Shown: positions 16,942-27,300, counted from the stretch's first letter. The stretch is 64,000 nt of DNA from Arthrobacter alpinus (GCF_001445575.1 NZ_CP013200.1:1922001-1986000), one strand, 5' to 3'. Numbers and translations are program-made. The notes: generated by a model not told the origin, from the sequence alone.

Positions 16942-17888
16942 TGCCTGAGCTGCCCGAAGTTGAGGTAGTTCGCCGCGGCCTTGAACGTTGGGTTGCCGGG
17001 CGGACCATTGTGGACGTCTCCGTTCCGGACCCCCGCTCCATCCGCCGCCACGCGTTGGGTGTTGAGGACTTCCGCGGCAACTTGATCGGCGCCACCGTGC
17101 TTGACGTAGTCCGCCGCGGTAAGTTCCTGTGGATGCCGCTGTCGGATGAGCTCTCATCCTCTGCTGCGCCGCACACAGCACTTGTAGCCCACCTTGGTAT
17201 GAGCGGGCAGCTGTTGGTGGAATCGCCGGAGCAGCCGCACGAAAAACACCTCAAGGTTCGCCTTTCCTTCTCCCCGCGGGCCGACGCTCCGGAGGAATTG
17301 CGCTTTGTTGACCAGCGAATCTTCGGTGGACTCTTCGTAACATCACTTGTACCCACTGCCGACGGGCTTCCCGGCGGTGCCGGTATGAGTGGCTGGGCTT
17401 TGATCCCCGAGGAAGCAGCCCATATTGGCCGTGACCCGCTTGATCCGCACTTCGACATTGAGGCGCTCCACCAGAAGTTCCGTGCTCGTAAGACGGGCAT
17501 CAAGCGTGCGCTGTTGGATCAAGCATTTGTCTCAGGAATTGGCAACATCTACGCCGATGAGGCACTCTGGGCCGCCAAGATGCACTACGCGCGGCCCACA
17601 GAAACACTCCGCCGTCCCGACACCGAACGCATCATTCACGCTGCCCGGGATGTCATGTCGCGGGCGCTGGATGCCGGTGGCACCAGTTTCGATTCGCTGT
17701 ACGTCAACGTCAACGGCGCTTCGGGGTATTTCTCCCGCTCACTGAATGCCTACGGCCGTGAAGGCGAACTCTGCCACCGCTGCGAGGGGCTTGGCCTGTC
17801 CACCAGGATTCGCCGCGATACTTTCATGAACCGATCCTCCTACAGCTGCCCGGTGTGCCAAGCGAAACCCCGCAACGCCCGGATGTAA
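16941..17888 (+). CDS. mutM: Formamidopyrimidine-DNA glycosylase
   Basis: MutM (Fpg) excises 8-oxoguanine and ring-opened purines and nicks the abasic site. The catalytic N-terminus [15 protein letters not shown] (Pro2, Glu3) is intact, as are [17 protein letters not shown] with the conserved Lys, the H2TH region ([20 protein letters not shown]) and a C-terminal zinc finger of four Cys (CHRC ... CPVC). At 315 residues it is slightly long. It starts on the last base of rnc, so the two are coupled. Confidence 0.95.
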   Translation: MPELPEVEVVRRGLERWVAGRTIVDVSVPDPRSIRRHALGVEDFRGNLIGATVLDVVRRGKFLWMPLSDELSSSAAPHTALVAHLGMSGQLLVESPEQPHEKHLKVRLSFSPRADAPEELRFVDQRIFGGLFVTSLVPTADGLPGGAGMSGWALIPEEAAHIGRDPLDPHFDIEALHQKFRARKTGIKRALLDQAFVSGIGNIYADEALWAAKMHYARPTETLRRPDTERIIHAARDVMSRALDAGGTSFDSLYVNVNGASGYFSRSLNAYGREGELCHRCEGLGLSTRIRRDTFMNRSSYSCPVCQAKPRNARM

Positions 17889-17935
17889 GGCGCCGCAGAA
17901 GCCTTCAATGCCCGGATGCGTTGGACCTGCCAACT

Positions 17936-18005
17936 GATCGGTGCCTAGCCACGCGAAGGGCTGTGTAGCTACCGATCTCGAGGCTAACCCCAGTCCAAGT
18001 TTTTC
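17936..18005. repeat. Left copy of an about 70-bp imperfect inverted repeat
   Basis: This segment, read forward, aligns with the reverse complement of 19106-19175; by hand count about 58 of 70 positions agree, with the core CTACCGATCTCG identical. The segment is itself partly palindromic: GATCGGT at its left end pairs with ACCGATC about 30 bases later. It lies 95 bases before the start of the frameshifted AbiEi-like gene. Confidence 0.85.
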
Positions 18006-18100
18006 GGTTTGTGCGGCCACAAGCCTGCGTTATCCACAGATACGGCGTTTTCCCGAATTTGGCATTGTTTGAGTGGCTGAATTTCACCAGACTTTCTTCC

Positions 18101-19086
18101 ATGGACACCTCACCCACAGAAGCTCGGTTTACGCAGCTCTGGCCCAAAGGCCGAATCATTGCCACTACGGAGCAACTGTTAAGTTCTGGGTTGACCACCA
18201 GAAACCTTGAAGTTGCCGTCAATGCGGGGCTAGTGCGCCGGATGCGCCGTGGTGTCTACATTCCCATGCACCAGTGGCAGGGGCGGAAGCCGTGGATTCA
18301 GGACAAGCTGGTCTTGTCCGGGCACATAGTTCAATCCAAGGGCCGGCACGTGTATTCACACTTCAGCGCCGCGAGATTGCATCACCTGCATGTGTGGAAC
18401 AGCTCCCCGCTCATCCACATCAGCTCTTCCTACAACTCCTCCCACTCCAAAATTGCGCCGGACGTGGTGATGCATACCCAGGACGTCCCGGACGAAGCTG
18501 TCGTTGAGAGGGTCATTCAGGGGCTGGGCCTAGTCAGGTTCACCACGTTGGAGAGAACCGTTCTCGACTGTGCCACGGTGGCCCCTTTTGCCCAAGCCGT
18601 GGTGATCGGCGATTCGGCTTTGGCGGCCGGACTGAGTCTTCATGATCTGGATCAACTACTTGTTGGGGCCATGGGTCGGCGTGGTATTCGGCGGGCGAGG
18701 CGGGCCATCAGTTCCTTGAGTGCTGCCTCGGAATCCGCCGGCGAAACAAGAACCCGGCTCATTGTTGGAGAGCTCCCGATTGAGCAGCCTGAGCAACAAG
18801 TATGGATCAGCACCAACAACGGAAGGTTCAGGGTGGATTTCCTCTGGCGCGGCCTTCGATTGAGGTTGCGTCCCGTGGAGTGGTGGAGTTTGACGGAGAC
18901 ACTAAGTACTTTGACTACGGCGAGACCTCGGAGCAGGCGCTGATCAAAGAACGTGAACGCGAAAACGCCCTGATTGAGGAAGGCTGGCGCTTCATTCGGG
19001 TGAAGTGGAAGCACCTGGAGGATCCTGAAACGCTCAAAGTCAGAATTATGCGGGCCTATCTTGCTGCCGCACAAGCCGCTGCGTAG
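18101..19086 (+). pseudogene. Frameshifted AbiEi-like antitoxin-domain / DUF559 nuclease-fold protein
   Basis: The 5' frame (ATG 18101, MDTSPTEARFTQLW) encodes a winged-helix AbiEi-like N-terminus (IIATTEQLLSSGLTTRNLEV, LVRRMRRGVYIPM) and a middle domain (FTTLERTVLDCATVAPFAQA). The conserved C-terminal DUF559/Vsr-like part, VVEFDGDTKYFDYGETSEQ and GWRFIRVKWKHLEDP, is in another frame that ends at 19086. The match breaks near 18850-18875, consistent with loss of one base. The residues D (RVDFLW), E-x-D (VEFDG) and K fit a PD-(D/E)XK-like core. Standing alone, the 5' frame runs to 18943 with a garbled tail. It could be a true pseudogene, a sequencing error or a slippage site. Flanked by inverted repeats. 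Confidence 0.8.
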
Positions 19087-19105
19087 CAGGCAGATACCTG
19101 ATTAT

Positions 19106-19175
19106 GACAAACGTGGGCTGGTGTTAGCCCCGAGATCGGTAGTTACACAGCCCTGAGCGTGGCCAACTACCGATC
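19106..19175. repeat. Right copy of the about 70-bp imperfect inverted repeat
   Basis: Reverse complement of 17936-18005 with about a dozen differences. Internally GATCGGTAGTT pairs with AACTACCGATC, an 11-bp stem, so each copy can form a hairpin. It begins 20 bases after the stop of the AbiEi-like gene and ends 21 bases before the oleD stop codon. Confidence 0.85.
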
Positions 19176-19196
19176 AACCGACATTTCAAGCGGGAC

Positions 19197-20282
19197 TTAG
19201 TGGGTGGTGTAGTACTCAGCCAATTTAGCCAGACCCTCATCAAGCGACACCGAGGGAGTCCAATCCAGCACTGCTTGGGTGTGGCGTTGATCGAACCAGT
19301 GGGCTGTGGACAGCTGTTCAGCGAGGAATCGGGTCATGGGAGGTTCGTCGTGCACCCAGCCACGTGATCCGGCAGCCAGCCAGGCCTTTTCAATGACAGA
19401 ACCAGCACCACGAGCCAGCCATCCTGGTACGGAATAACCGGGCGCTTTCACACCGGCAGACGCGCAAATGCCGGCAATGAGCTCGCCCACGGCACGGGGT
19501 TCGCCATTGGTGACCACGAGGGCCAGCCCGTGGGCCTGATCCATGCGTTCGAGTCCGCGCACAATGGCTTCGGCAGCATTGTCCACATAGGTGGTGTCGA
19601 TGAGTGCGCGCCCGCCGTCAAGCAGGGGCAGGCGTCCGGCACGGGCACGCTCTACCACGCGTTCCACCAGCTGCGTATCGCCGGGCCCCCAGACCACGTG
19701 CGGGCGGATTGCCGTAACGCGGAACTCGGGGGAGTCCTCCGCGAGAGCGATCTCTTCAGCGGCGGCCTTGGACCGGGCATAGTGTCCGCGGGCCAAATCC
19801 GGATTCGCGGTGCCAGCGGAAGCACCAACAATGGAGCTGCCAAAATGCGCCACGGACGGTGAGGAAACAAATACAAAATCTCGTAGTCCCTCGTGCTGGG
19901 ACGCGCTGATGAGCTGGCGAGTGCCCACAATATTCGTGGAGACAAAGTCGGTCCATTCGCCGGTGAAGGATACCTTCGCCGCTAAATGCACCACGGCGTC
20001 CATCCCTGCCACGGCGCGGGCCGCAACATCGGGATCAACAATGGATCCCTGCAGAGATTCCCACGGAGCCTGAACCGGGCGGCGCTGCAGGCTCCGGACA
20101 AAGTAACCGCGATCGTGAAGTAGTTGCGCCACGGCGCGGCCCAGAATGCCGCTGGTGCCGGTGACCAGAACCCTGCGTTGCGCAGAGCCAGCGCCAGAGT
20201 CAGCGCCGGTAGTATCGCTCAAGCCAGCAGCCTCAGAACTAAAGTCACCAGCGCCAGCACCGTTCAAGTGCTCAGCACTCAC
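19197..20282 (-). CDS. oleD: OleD, NAD(P)H-dependent 2-alkyl-3-ketoalkanoic acid reductase
   Basis: OleD reduces the beta-keto acid made by OleA to a beta-hydroxy acid in head-to-head hydrocarbon synthesis. The 361-residue protein is an extended short-chain dehydrogenase: TGTSGILGRAVAQLL forms the dinucleotide site near residue 43, VHLAAKVSFTGEW follows, and YARSKAAAEEI holds the YxxxK catalytic pair. The first 35 residues are an Ala/Gly/Ser-rich extension. The GTG start overlaps the oleBC stop as GTGA, so it is translated with oleBC. Last gene of the ole operon. Confidence 0.9.
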   Translation of the reverse strand: MSAEHLNGAGAGDFSSEAAGLSDTTGADSGAGSAQRRVLVTGTSGILGRAVAQLLHDRGYFVRSLQRRPVQAPWESLQGSIVDPDVAARAVAGMDAVVHLAAKVSFTGEWTDFVSTNIVGTRQLISASQHEGLRDFVFVSSPSVAHFGSSIVGASAGTANPDLARGHYARSKAAAEEIALAEDSPEFRVTAIRPHVVWGPGDTQLVERVVERARAGRLPLLDGGRALIDTTYVDNAAEAIVRGLERMDQAHGLALVVTNGEPRAVGELIAGICASAGVKAPGYSVPGWLARGAGSVIEKAWLAAGSRGWVHDEPPMTRFLAEQLSTAHWFDQRHTQAVLDWTPSVSLDEGLAKLAEYYTTH

Positions 20283-23017
20283 GGCTGGCCGGCTTTCTCC
20301 CCAGCTAACATGCGCGCAGCCCAGCGGGACAGCTTGGCCCGGTCGATCTTGGAATTGTGCCGCACATCGGTGGGCATCGCGTCAATGGTTAGCACGGCGG
20401 CAAGTGGCAAGCCCACCGAGAGCGATGCGGCGCGAACAGCTGCGGCCAGTGGCGCAGGCGCCAGCCCCGGACGCTTAACCGCTGGAGTGGTCTCGACGAT
20501 TGCAACAGCAGCCTGCGTCCCCATCGGGCCAACGCCAACAACGGCAGCGCGCGCCACTCCAGCCACCGTCTCGATGGCCTGCTCAGGTGCTACAGGTGTC
20601 TTGACGCCGGCGGGTGTGGTCAGAATGTGCTCCATCCGACCCTCAACCCACAGCCGGCCCTCAGTGTCCAGATGCCCCACATCGCCGGTGCGGTGCCAGC
20701 CTGGAATGGAAACACTGTGCTGTTCGGTGATCCACAGGCGGTCGTAGCGGTCCTTTACATGCGGTGCGCTGACCAAAATCTCACCGGTGACATTGGCCGC
20801 CGTCGTCGATTCGAGAACCAGTCCCGCCGCTGTGATGGGAGCGATCGACACCGTGGCACCGGCCACCGCAGTCCCAACACACACGCCATTTCCCACACCG
20901 GCGGCAAGGATGCCCGGCAGGTCAATGTCAGTGATGGGCAGCGCTTCCGTCATGCCGTAGGGGGTGTGCAGGGCAGCGTTGGCAGCCAACTCCTGGACCC
21001 TGGTGAGCAGCGTGTGCCCCAAAGGGGCGCCAGCAGAGAGGAGAAGTTCGACGCCGGCCATCACCTTTTTCAGCTCGGGCGAAAGTTCGTCCGCGGTAGC
21101 CACCACGTTGACGAGTGCCGCGGGGGAGGCGAACACAACCGTTGCGTTAATGGCGGCGGCAGCCTCAGCGAGGGCCTTGGCGGTCAGGGTACGCGGGGAA
21201 GTGACATCCATGTCCGGAGTGACAGTGGTGGCGCCCAGTGCCGGGCCGAGCAGGGCAAACGGTGCGAATCCGGCCACGAGGGCCGTCCCTGCCGCCAGGT
21301 TGTAGCTTTCCTTGAGGGTGTCGCGCATGGCGGCCAGACGGCGGTGCGTGTACACCACTCCCTTGGCTGGGCCGGTGGAACCGGAGGTGAACAGCACGGC
21401 GGCATCAGCATCTGGCTCGGGAGCCGTAAAAGCGGTGGGGTAGCCAGCCAGGCGGGTGACGCGACCGTTGGCCATCAACTGCGGCACTGTCGCGGCAACG
21501 TTAAACAGGGCCTTCTTCACAGCGGCCGTGGAGCCCGTGGAGTCTTCGGCAGCGATCCGGATGCCGGGCCAGTTGTAGAGGCGCGCACCAGCCAGGGCGC
21601 GTTCTATGCCAATGAGGAAGTCCGGTCCGGCTCCCTTGATGGCACGGCTTAGTCCCTTGGTACCCAATCCGGCATCGGCCACCACAATGACGGCGCCCAA
21701 ACGCAGGCAGGCATAGATCAGGGTGGTCAGATTGATGCCGGGCGGCACCAGCAGGTTGACCCGGTCTCCGGCCTTGACGCCGAGTTCACGCAGACCTGCG
21801 GCGAGATCGTCCACATCGCGGGACAACTGGGCCCATGTCAGGGCACGGGTTCCTCCGCCGGGCAGCATGTCCACCACGGCCGTGGTGGTGTCCGAACGCC
21901 GGGCATCAACCTCAGCAAGCATCGAAACATACCCATCAGCTCCGGCAGAAGCAGCACCACCACCAGCACCGCCAGCAGCACCAGGCGTACCGGCAGCCGG
22001 ATCAGCAGTAGCACCGGCGTCGGAGCCTGCAACGTTATCCGCGAGCCAAGCGAAGGCCGGTGTGGCAATGTCGCGGTCTTCTTGCACCAAATGGCTGGCA
22101 CCTTCAAAGCGGTGCACCTGGGCCTGAGGCAGCCGGGTCAAAAGATCACGCAGGTACCGGTCGGAGAAGACGGGATCCTTGGGACCCCACAGCATCAGCG
22201 CCGGAACATCCAGTGTGCTGATGTCCGTGGACACCGCATCCAGCGCAGCCCACGAAGGGTGCGCCGGCGTGGCCGGAATATCGGCCACAAAGTTACCCAC
22301 ACCGGCTCGGCGGGCGATGGTTTGGTACGGGGCCATGAACGCATCCCGGACATCGTTGGCCAAGGTGGGCGCAGCGAGTGAGTGCGTGACGCGCAAAAAG
22401 GCGGAAGACGTCGTCGTACCCCACTTGTGAACAGCGGGATGAAGGGCCAACGTCAGGGCCGGGGGAAGCGAGAATCCGGCCGGGTGAACAGCTGTGTTTG
22501 TCAGTACGACGGCGGCCAACTGGTCCTTGTGGCGGGTGGCCCAACCGAGGGAGATGAGTCCGCCCCAGTCGTGCCCCACGCTGACAACGGGTCCGCTAAG
22601 GCCCAGCTCTGCGGTGAAGTCGGAGAGATCGGTGATGCGGTCCGCGAGGCGGCGGAAGGTGCCCGTGCGCTCGGAGAAGCCCATGTCCAGCTGATCGACG
22701 GCAATGACACGCCACGGGCCGCCGGTTGCCAGAGTTTCAGGGGAGGTGGCCCCGGCGAGCAGGGTGCGCCACAGGTAGCTCCACGTGGGGTTGCCGTGCA
22801 CGCACAGCAAGGTGCCCCGGGGTTCCAAGCCGGTCGCCTGCACATCGGACTCATTGTCCAGATAGTGCCACGTCCGGCTGGTGCCCTCGGGATCAACGGC
22901 GGCGGTGGAGGCAACACTGCGAACCTGCCGCCAGCGTGCTTCCACTCCGGGCCACGGCTGCGGAACAGGGGCCACGGGCGCGGACTCAACAGTTTGCTCA
23001 GAAGCCACTGCTACCAC
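20279..23017 (-). CDS. oleBC: OleBC fusion: beta-lactone decarboxylase plus beta-lactone synthetase
   Basis: This about 912-residue protein joins two olefin-pathway enzymes. The N-terminal OleB part (to about residue 315) is an alpha/beta hydrolase of the haloalkane-dehalogenase type, with VHGNPTWSYLWR and the nucleophile Asp in VGHDWGG near residue 150; OleB decarboxylates the beta-lactone to a cis-olefin. An Ala/Gly-rich linker of about 35 residues follows. The OleC part is an acyl-CoA-synthetase-like enzyme (LFTSGSTGPAKGVVYTH, TPYGMTEALPI, RTGDVGHLDTEGRLW) that closes the beta-lactone ring. Fusion of these genes is known in Micrococcus and relatives. Start GTG 23017 overlaps the oleA stop; GTG 23008 is an alternative. 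Confidence 0.92.
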   Translation of the reverse strand: MVAVASEQTVESAPVAPVPQPWPGVEARWRQVRSVASTAAVDPEGTSRTWHYLDNESDVQATGLEPRGTLLCVHGNPTWSYLWRTLLAGATSPETLATGGPWRVIAVDQLDMGFSERTGTFRRLADRITDLSDFTAELGLSGPVVSVGHDWGGLISLGWATRHKDQLAAVVLTNTAVHPAGFSLPPALTLALHPAVHKWGTTTSSAFLRVTHSLAAPTLANDVRDAFMAPYQTIARRAGVGNFVADIPATPAHPSWAALDAVSTDISTLDVPALMLWGPKDPVFSDRYLRDLLTRLPQAQVHRFEGASHLVQEDRDIATPAFAWLADNVAGSDAGATADPAAGTPGAAGGAGGGAASAGADGYVSMLAEVDARRSDTTTAVVDMLPGGGTRALTWAQLSRDVDDLAAGLRELGVKAGDRVNLLVPPGINLTTLIYACLRLGAVIVVADAGLGTKGLSRAIKGAGPDFLIGIERALAGARLYNWPGIRIAAEDSTGSTAAVKKALFNVAATVPQLMANGRVTRLAGYPTAFTAPEPDADAAVLFTSGSTGPAKGVVYTHRRLAAMRDTLKESYNLAAGTALVAGFAPFALLGPALGATTVTPDMDVTSPRTLTAKALAEAAAAINATVVFASPAALVNVVATADELSPELKKVMAGVELLLSAGAPLGHTLLTRVQELAANAALHTPYGMTEALPITDIDLPGILAAGVGNGVCVGTAVAGATVSIAPITAAGLVLESTTAANVTGEILVSAPHVKDRYDRLWITEQHSVSIPGWHRTGDVGHLDTEGRLWVEGRMEHILTTPAGVKTPVAPEQAIETVAGVARAAVVGVGPMGTQAAVAIVETTPAVKRPGLAPAPLAAAVRAASLSVGLPLAAVLTIDAMPTDVRHNSKIDRAKLSRWAARMLAGEKAGQP

Positions 23018-24036
23018 GCAATTTCCATCATGGCAGTGTTCAAACCGGAGCCAACGCCCATGCACAGCACACGGTCGCCACGGTTCAGGCTCTGGGATTC
23101 CTGCGCCAGGGTCATGGGCAGGGACGCCGGACCGACGTTGCCCCACTTGGGGAACGTAATGGGGACGCGGCCCTTGATGAGGTTCACGGCCTTGATGATG
23201 GCGTTCGTGTAGGAGTTGGAGACCTGGTGGGTGACGTAGCGGTCCATGGAGCGCCAGTCCCAGCCGTCGGTGTGAGCCTCGTGCCAGGCGTCGGTGACGA
23301 GTTCCAGGCCGTTGTCCAGCAGACCCTTGGTGTCCGTGAACATGCCATCGGGCCCGCCAACGCACAGCTCGTGGTGCTGAGTGCCGGCACGCGAAACACC
23401 GCCCACAATGCGGTGGCCTTCAGGGTGCAGATCGGACGGGCCCATCACGGCAGCTGCGGCCCCGGAGCCCAGTGTCAGGGTGGCGAATTCCTTCAAGTAA
23501 TCTTCGCGGGTGGACGTCTCGGCGTTCAAGCGCTTGAACGTGGTTTCCTGCGTTGCCTGAGCGTCCTCGCCAGCCACAATCAGGGCGTACTTGATCTGGC
23601 CGGAGTCAATCATGTTCGCGGCCAAGGTCATGCCGTTGACAAACCCCAGGCAGGCGTTGGCCACATCGAAGTTCATGGCAGAGGACGGCAAACCCAGTCC
23701 GTTATGAACCTTTACGGCAACCGATGGTTCAAGGTTGCGGCGGGTCACGGAGGTGTTGATCAGCAAACCCACCTGGCTGGCATCAATGCCGGATTCGGCC
23801 AGGGCCTTGGCGCCTGCTTCAATGGCGGCGTCGTCAAAGTCAGTTCCGGGGGCCCACCAGCGGCGTTCCTCAACACCGGCCACTCGTTCCAGCAATCGCT
23901 TAGAGAGGCGCAGACGTTTCAGGCTCGGGGCCAGGCGGGCGTCAAAGTCACTGGACTTGACCACCACCGGAGCCTCAATGCTCGAGACAGCGAGCAACGA
24001 AGTGTTGTGGTGACGAAACGTAGCGTTGCCGATCAA
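23011..24036 (-). CDS. oleA: OleA, thiolase-fold head-to-head fatty acyl condensing enzyme
   Basis: OleA condenses two fatty acyl-CoAs into a 2-alkyl-3-ketoacid, the committed step to long-chain internal olefins. The 341-residue protein shows the catalytic Cys129 in FDVANACLGFVNGM, the proposed general base Glu103 in RRNLEPSVAV, His270 in YVTHQVSNSYT and Asn300 in GNVGPASLP, matching the Xanthomonas OleA layout. First gene of the minus-strand oleA-oleBC-oleD operon, divergent from smc. Confidence 0.94.
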   Translation of the reverse strand: MIGNATFRHHNTSLLAVSSIEAPVVVKSSDFDARLAPSLKRLRLSKRLLERVAGVEERRWWAPGTDFDDAAIEAGAKALAESGIDASQVGLLINTSVTRRNLEPSVAVKVHNGLGLPSSAMNFDVANACLGFVNGMTLAANMIDSGQIKYALIVAGEDAQATQETTFKRLNAETSTREDYLKEFATLTLGSGAAAAVMGPSDLHPEGHRIVGGVSRAGTQHHELCVGGPDGMFTDTKGLLDNGLELVTDAWHEAHTDGWDWRSMDRYVTHQVSNSYTNAIIKAVNLIKGRVPITFPKWGNVGPASLPMTLAQESQSLNRGDRVLCMGVGSGLNTAMMEIAW

Positions 24037-24344
24037 GTTCCAGCCTTTTTCTTGGGGTAATTAGGTGTTTGATGGCACCGGAAAACCAGTGACGTGGCCC
24101 TCAATAGTGCACTGCCGGCCGTCGACGGCCGCCTGAACACATCAAGGCCCACCGTTAACTATGCACCTATAAGGGGTGTTCCCGCACATGCACCCCGGTG
24201 CATACACAGTACCTGCGCGGTGCGTGTGCGGTGCGTACAGGGTGCCTGCGCGTTGCGTACACGGTGCGGGAGGCCCTGTGTGATGTGGAAATTCACGGTA
24301 GATTGGCTTGTGAGAAATGGTCCGGCGCAGGAGAAGAAAACAGT
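24037..24344. other. 308-bp intergenic region between oleA and smc with imperfect GC-rich repeats
   Basis: This divergent promoter region contains a palindrome TGCACCCCGGTGCA near 24190-24203, followed by imperfect direct repeats built on GGTGCRTACA and CCTGCGC between about 24197 and 24270 (for example two 22-bp units agreeing at about 18 positions). An SD-like GGAGAAG at 24330-24336 precedes the smc TTG. No gene is seen. Confidence 0.6.
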
Positions 24345-27300
24345 TTGCATCTAAAAAGTCTTACCGTGCGCGGCTTCAAGTCCTTCGCCTCGGCCACCAC
24401 CTTTGACTTTGAACCCGGTGTGACAGCTGTAGTTGGCCCCAACGGCTCCGGCAAGTCCAACGTGGTGGATGCGCTGGCCTGGGTCATGGGGGAGCAGGGC
24501 GCCAAGACCCTGCGTGGCGGCAAAATGGAGGATGTGATCTTCGCCGGCACCTCCGGCCGGCCACCTCTGGGCCGTGCACACGTTGCCCTCACCATTGACA
24601 ATTCCGACGGCGCCCTGCCCATCGATTATGCCGAAGTCACCATCTCCCGCACCCTGTTCCGGGCCGGCGGCTCCGAGTACGCCATCAACGGAACCGCATG
24701 CCGGCTGCTGGACATCCAGGAACTCCTCTCAGATTCTGGTCTGGGCCGTGAGATGCATGTCATTGTGGGTCAGGGCCAGCTGGACAAGGTCCTCCATGCC
24801 ACGCCCGAGGACCGCCGCGGGTTCATTGAAGAAGCTGCAGGAATCCTCAAGCACCGCCGCCGCAAGGAAAAAACCCTGCGCAAGCTGGACGCCATGGGCG
24901 CCAACCTCGCCCGGCTCACAGATCTGACGGGTGAGATCCGCCGCCAGCTGACACCCCTGGGCAAGCAGGCCGCCGTGGCCCGACGCGCTCAAAGCGTGCA
25001 ATTCGACGTCCGCGACGCCCGGGCACGCCTGCTCGCGGACAGCATTGTCACGCTGACCCAGGCCGTGGAACGCGACGAAGCGGCAGAGCTGGCGCTCAAA
25101 AACCGCCGCGAACACGTGGAACGTGAACTACAGAGTGCCCGCGCGCACCAAGCTGCCTTGGAACAACAAGCCGCTGCTGCCACCCCCGTACTGAACGCGG
25201 CACGGGATAACTGGTACCAGCTCTCAGCCACCCGCGATCAGCTCAAGGCACTAGGTGTCCTTGCCACGGAGCGCCGCCGTCACCTCGGGGCAACGGAAGC
25301 CGCGCCGGATCCCAGCCGTGATCCTGACCGCTTGGCCGAACAGGCCGTACGGCTGCGCGAGGAAGAGGCGGAGCTGGATCTGGCCCTTGAAGAACGCCGC
25401 TATGGCCTGGAAACCGCCATGGAGATCAAGACGGACGCCGAAGCTGCCGTCCGGGCCGAGGAACAGCGGGTTCGTGAGCAGTTGCGTGCCTCCGCCGATC
25501 GCCGAGAAGGTTTGGCGAAACTGGCCGGAAAGGTCGCCGCTGCCCGCTCCCGCGTGGAATCGGCCGAAGCCGAGATTGGCCGCCTGCACCACAGCAAGGC
25601 CGCCGGAGCCGAGCGGCACAACACCGCGGCGCAGGAGTTTGCCGCCCTCGAGTCTCAAGTAGCCGGGGTGGAACAAGGTGAGGAGCGCCTCGACGCGGAC
25701 TACGAAACTGCCGCCGCCGCCCTCACCACCATAGATGAGAAGATTGCCGCCCTTACCCAGGAGCAGTTGGCTGCCGAGCGGGAACGCGATTCGCTGACAG
25801 CCCGCCGCGACGCGCTCGCCGTCGGCCTGCTGCGCAAGGATGCCAGCGCCCAGCTGCTCGAGGCCAGGCCGGAGGGTGTCCTGGCGTCCATGGCACAGCT
25901 CATTGCCGTGGTGCCCAGCTACGAGACGGCCCTTGCCGCAGCCCTGAACGCCGCGGCCGAAGGCGTTGGGGTCACCGGTCTACACGCCGCGCTGGCTGCC
26001 CTTGAGCTCGTCAAGAAGCACGACGGCGGCCGTGTCACCTTGGTCCTCACCGACGCCGCAGGTGGTGCCGGCACTTGGCGTGGTACCGACGCAGACTCAG
26101 CGGATGAACACGCTGCTGCGAAGCAGGCCACGCAGAATCAGCACACCGTGAATCAGCACACCTTGAATCAGGCTGCTGCGGCAGCCGCGCAGACCGTCGC
26201 CGGGGCCGTGCTGGCACGCGCCCAGGTGAGCGGTCCTCCCGAACTGGACCGGACGCTCGATGCGCTGCTGGCGGGCGTGGTGCTGGTTCCGGATATGAGC
26301 GCAGCCCAAGACGTCTTGGCCCACGACGCATCGCTGACGGCGGTGAGCGCTGCCGGGGATGTCTTCACCCAGTGGTGGGTGCAAGGCGGATCTGCCATGG
26401 CGCCGTCGTTGTTGGAATTGCAAGCAACAGTAGATGAGACCGAAGCGGCACTGGCTAAGGCGGTGGCACGCGGGGAACAGACACGCTTTGCGCTCGCGGG
26501 TCTGCAAGGACAACGTGGCGCCTTGGCGCAGGCCGAGGCAGAGGCCTTGGCGGCGCTCAACGAGTCCGATGCGCGGCTGGCAGCAGTGGCCGAACGGCTC
26601 GGTTTGTTGGGGGCTACGTTGCGCTCGGCGGCGGGGGAGTCCGATCGTCATGCGCAGGCAGTGCAGGGCGCAACCGCAAATCTCGAGCGTGAACAAGTTG
26701 CCTTGGAAGGGGTCGCGGCACGGTTGGCTGCGGCGCAAGAGGCCCCGGTCGACGTCGAGCCTTCCATGGATGAGCGCGATGCCCTGGCCGCGGCAGCCAC
26801 GGCCGCCCGGGCAGTGGAGTTGGAGACTCGGCTGCAATTGCGCAGTACGGAAGATTCGCTCCATGCCACACGCAACCGGGCAGCGGCGCTGGAACGGGCA
26901 GCAGCCACGGAGCGGACGGCGCGAGAGCAAGCGGCGCAGCGGGCTGCGCGCCGGCAGTTCCAGGCCAGGAAGGCTGCCGCCGTGGCCTCCGCAACCCATC
27001 ACGTTTTGGCGCTGGTTCAGGAGTCCATTGAGTTGGCCGAGCACGTGCGGGATGAGGCGGAGGAGCAGCGGGCTACACGTGAGGTGGAGCTGATGGCTGT
27101 CCGCAGCGCCACGGTGGAAGCCGAGAAGGAGCGGGCCCGGCTGACCGATTCCGTGCACAAGGACGAGCTGGCCCGAGCGGCCCAGAAGCTGCGGATCGAA
27201 ACGTTGGAAAACAAGTCGATCGAGGAACTGGGCCTGAGCGTGGATCACCTGCTCAAGGAATACGGTCCCGACACGCTGGTTCCGCTCGGCCCTGGTGAGG

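Noticed and set aside
20627..21652. Long antisense open frame of about 340 codons opposite oleBC
   Set aside because: High-G+C third positions create long antisense frames; its product is low-complexity Gly/His-rich and matches no family, while the minus strand encodes a clear OleC domain.
24198..24344. N-terminal extension of SMC from an upstream ATG
   Set aside because: The extra 49 codons read through GC-rich repeats and resemble no SMC; the family start LHLKSLTVRGFKSF begins at TTG 24345.
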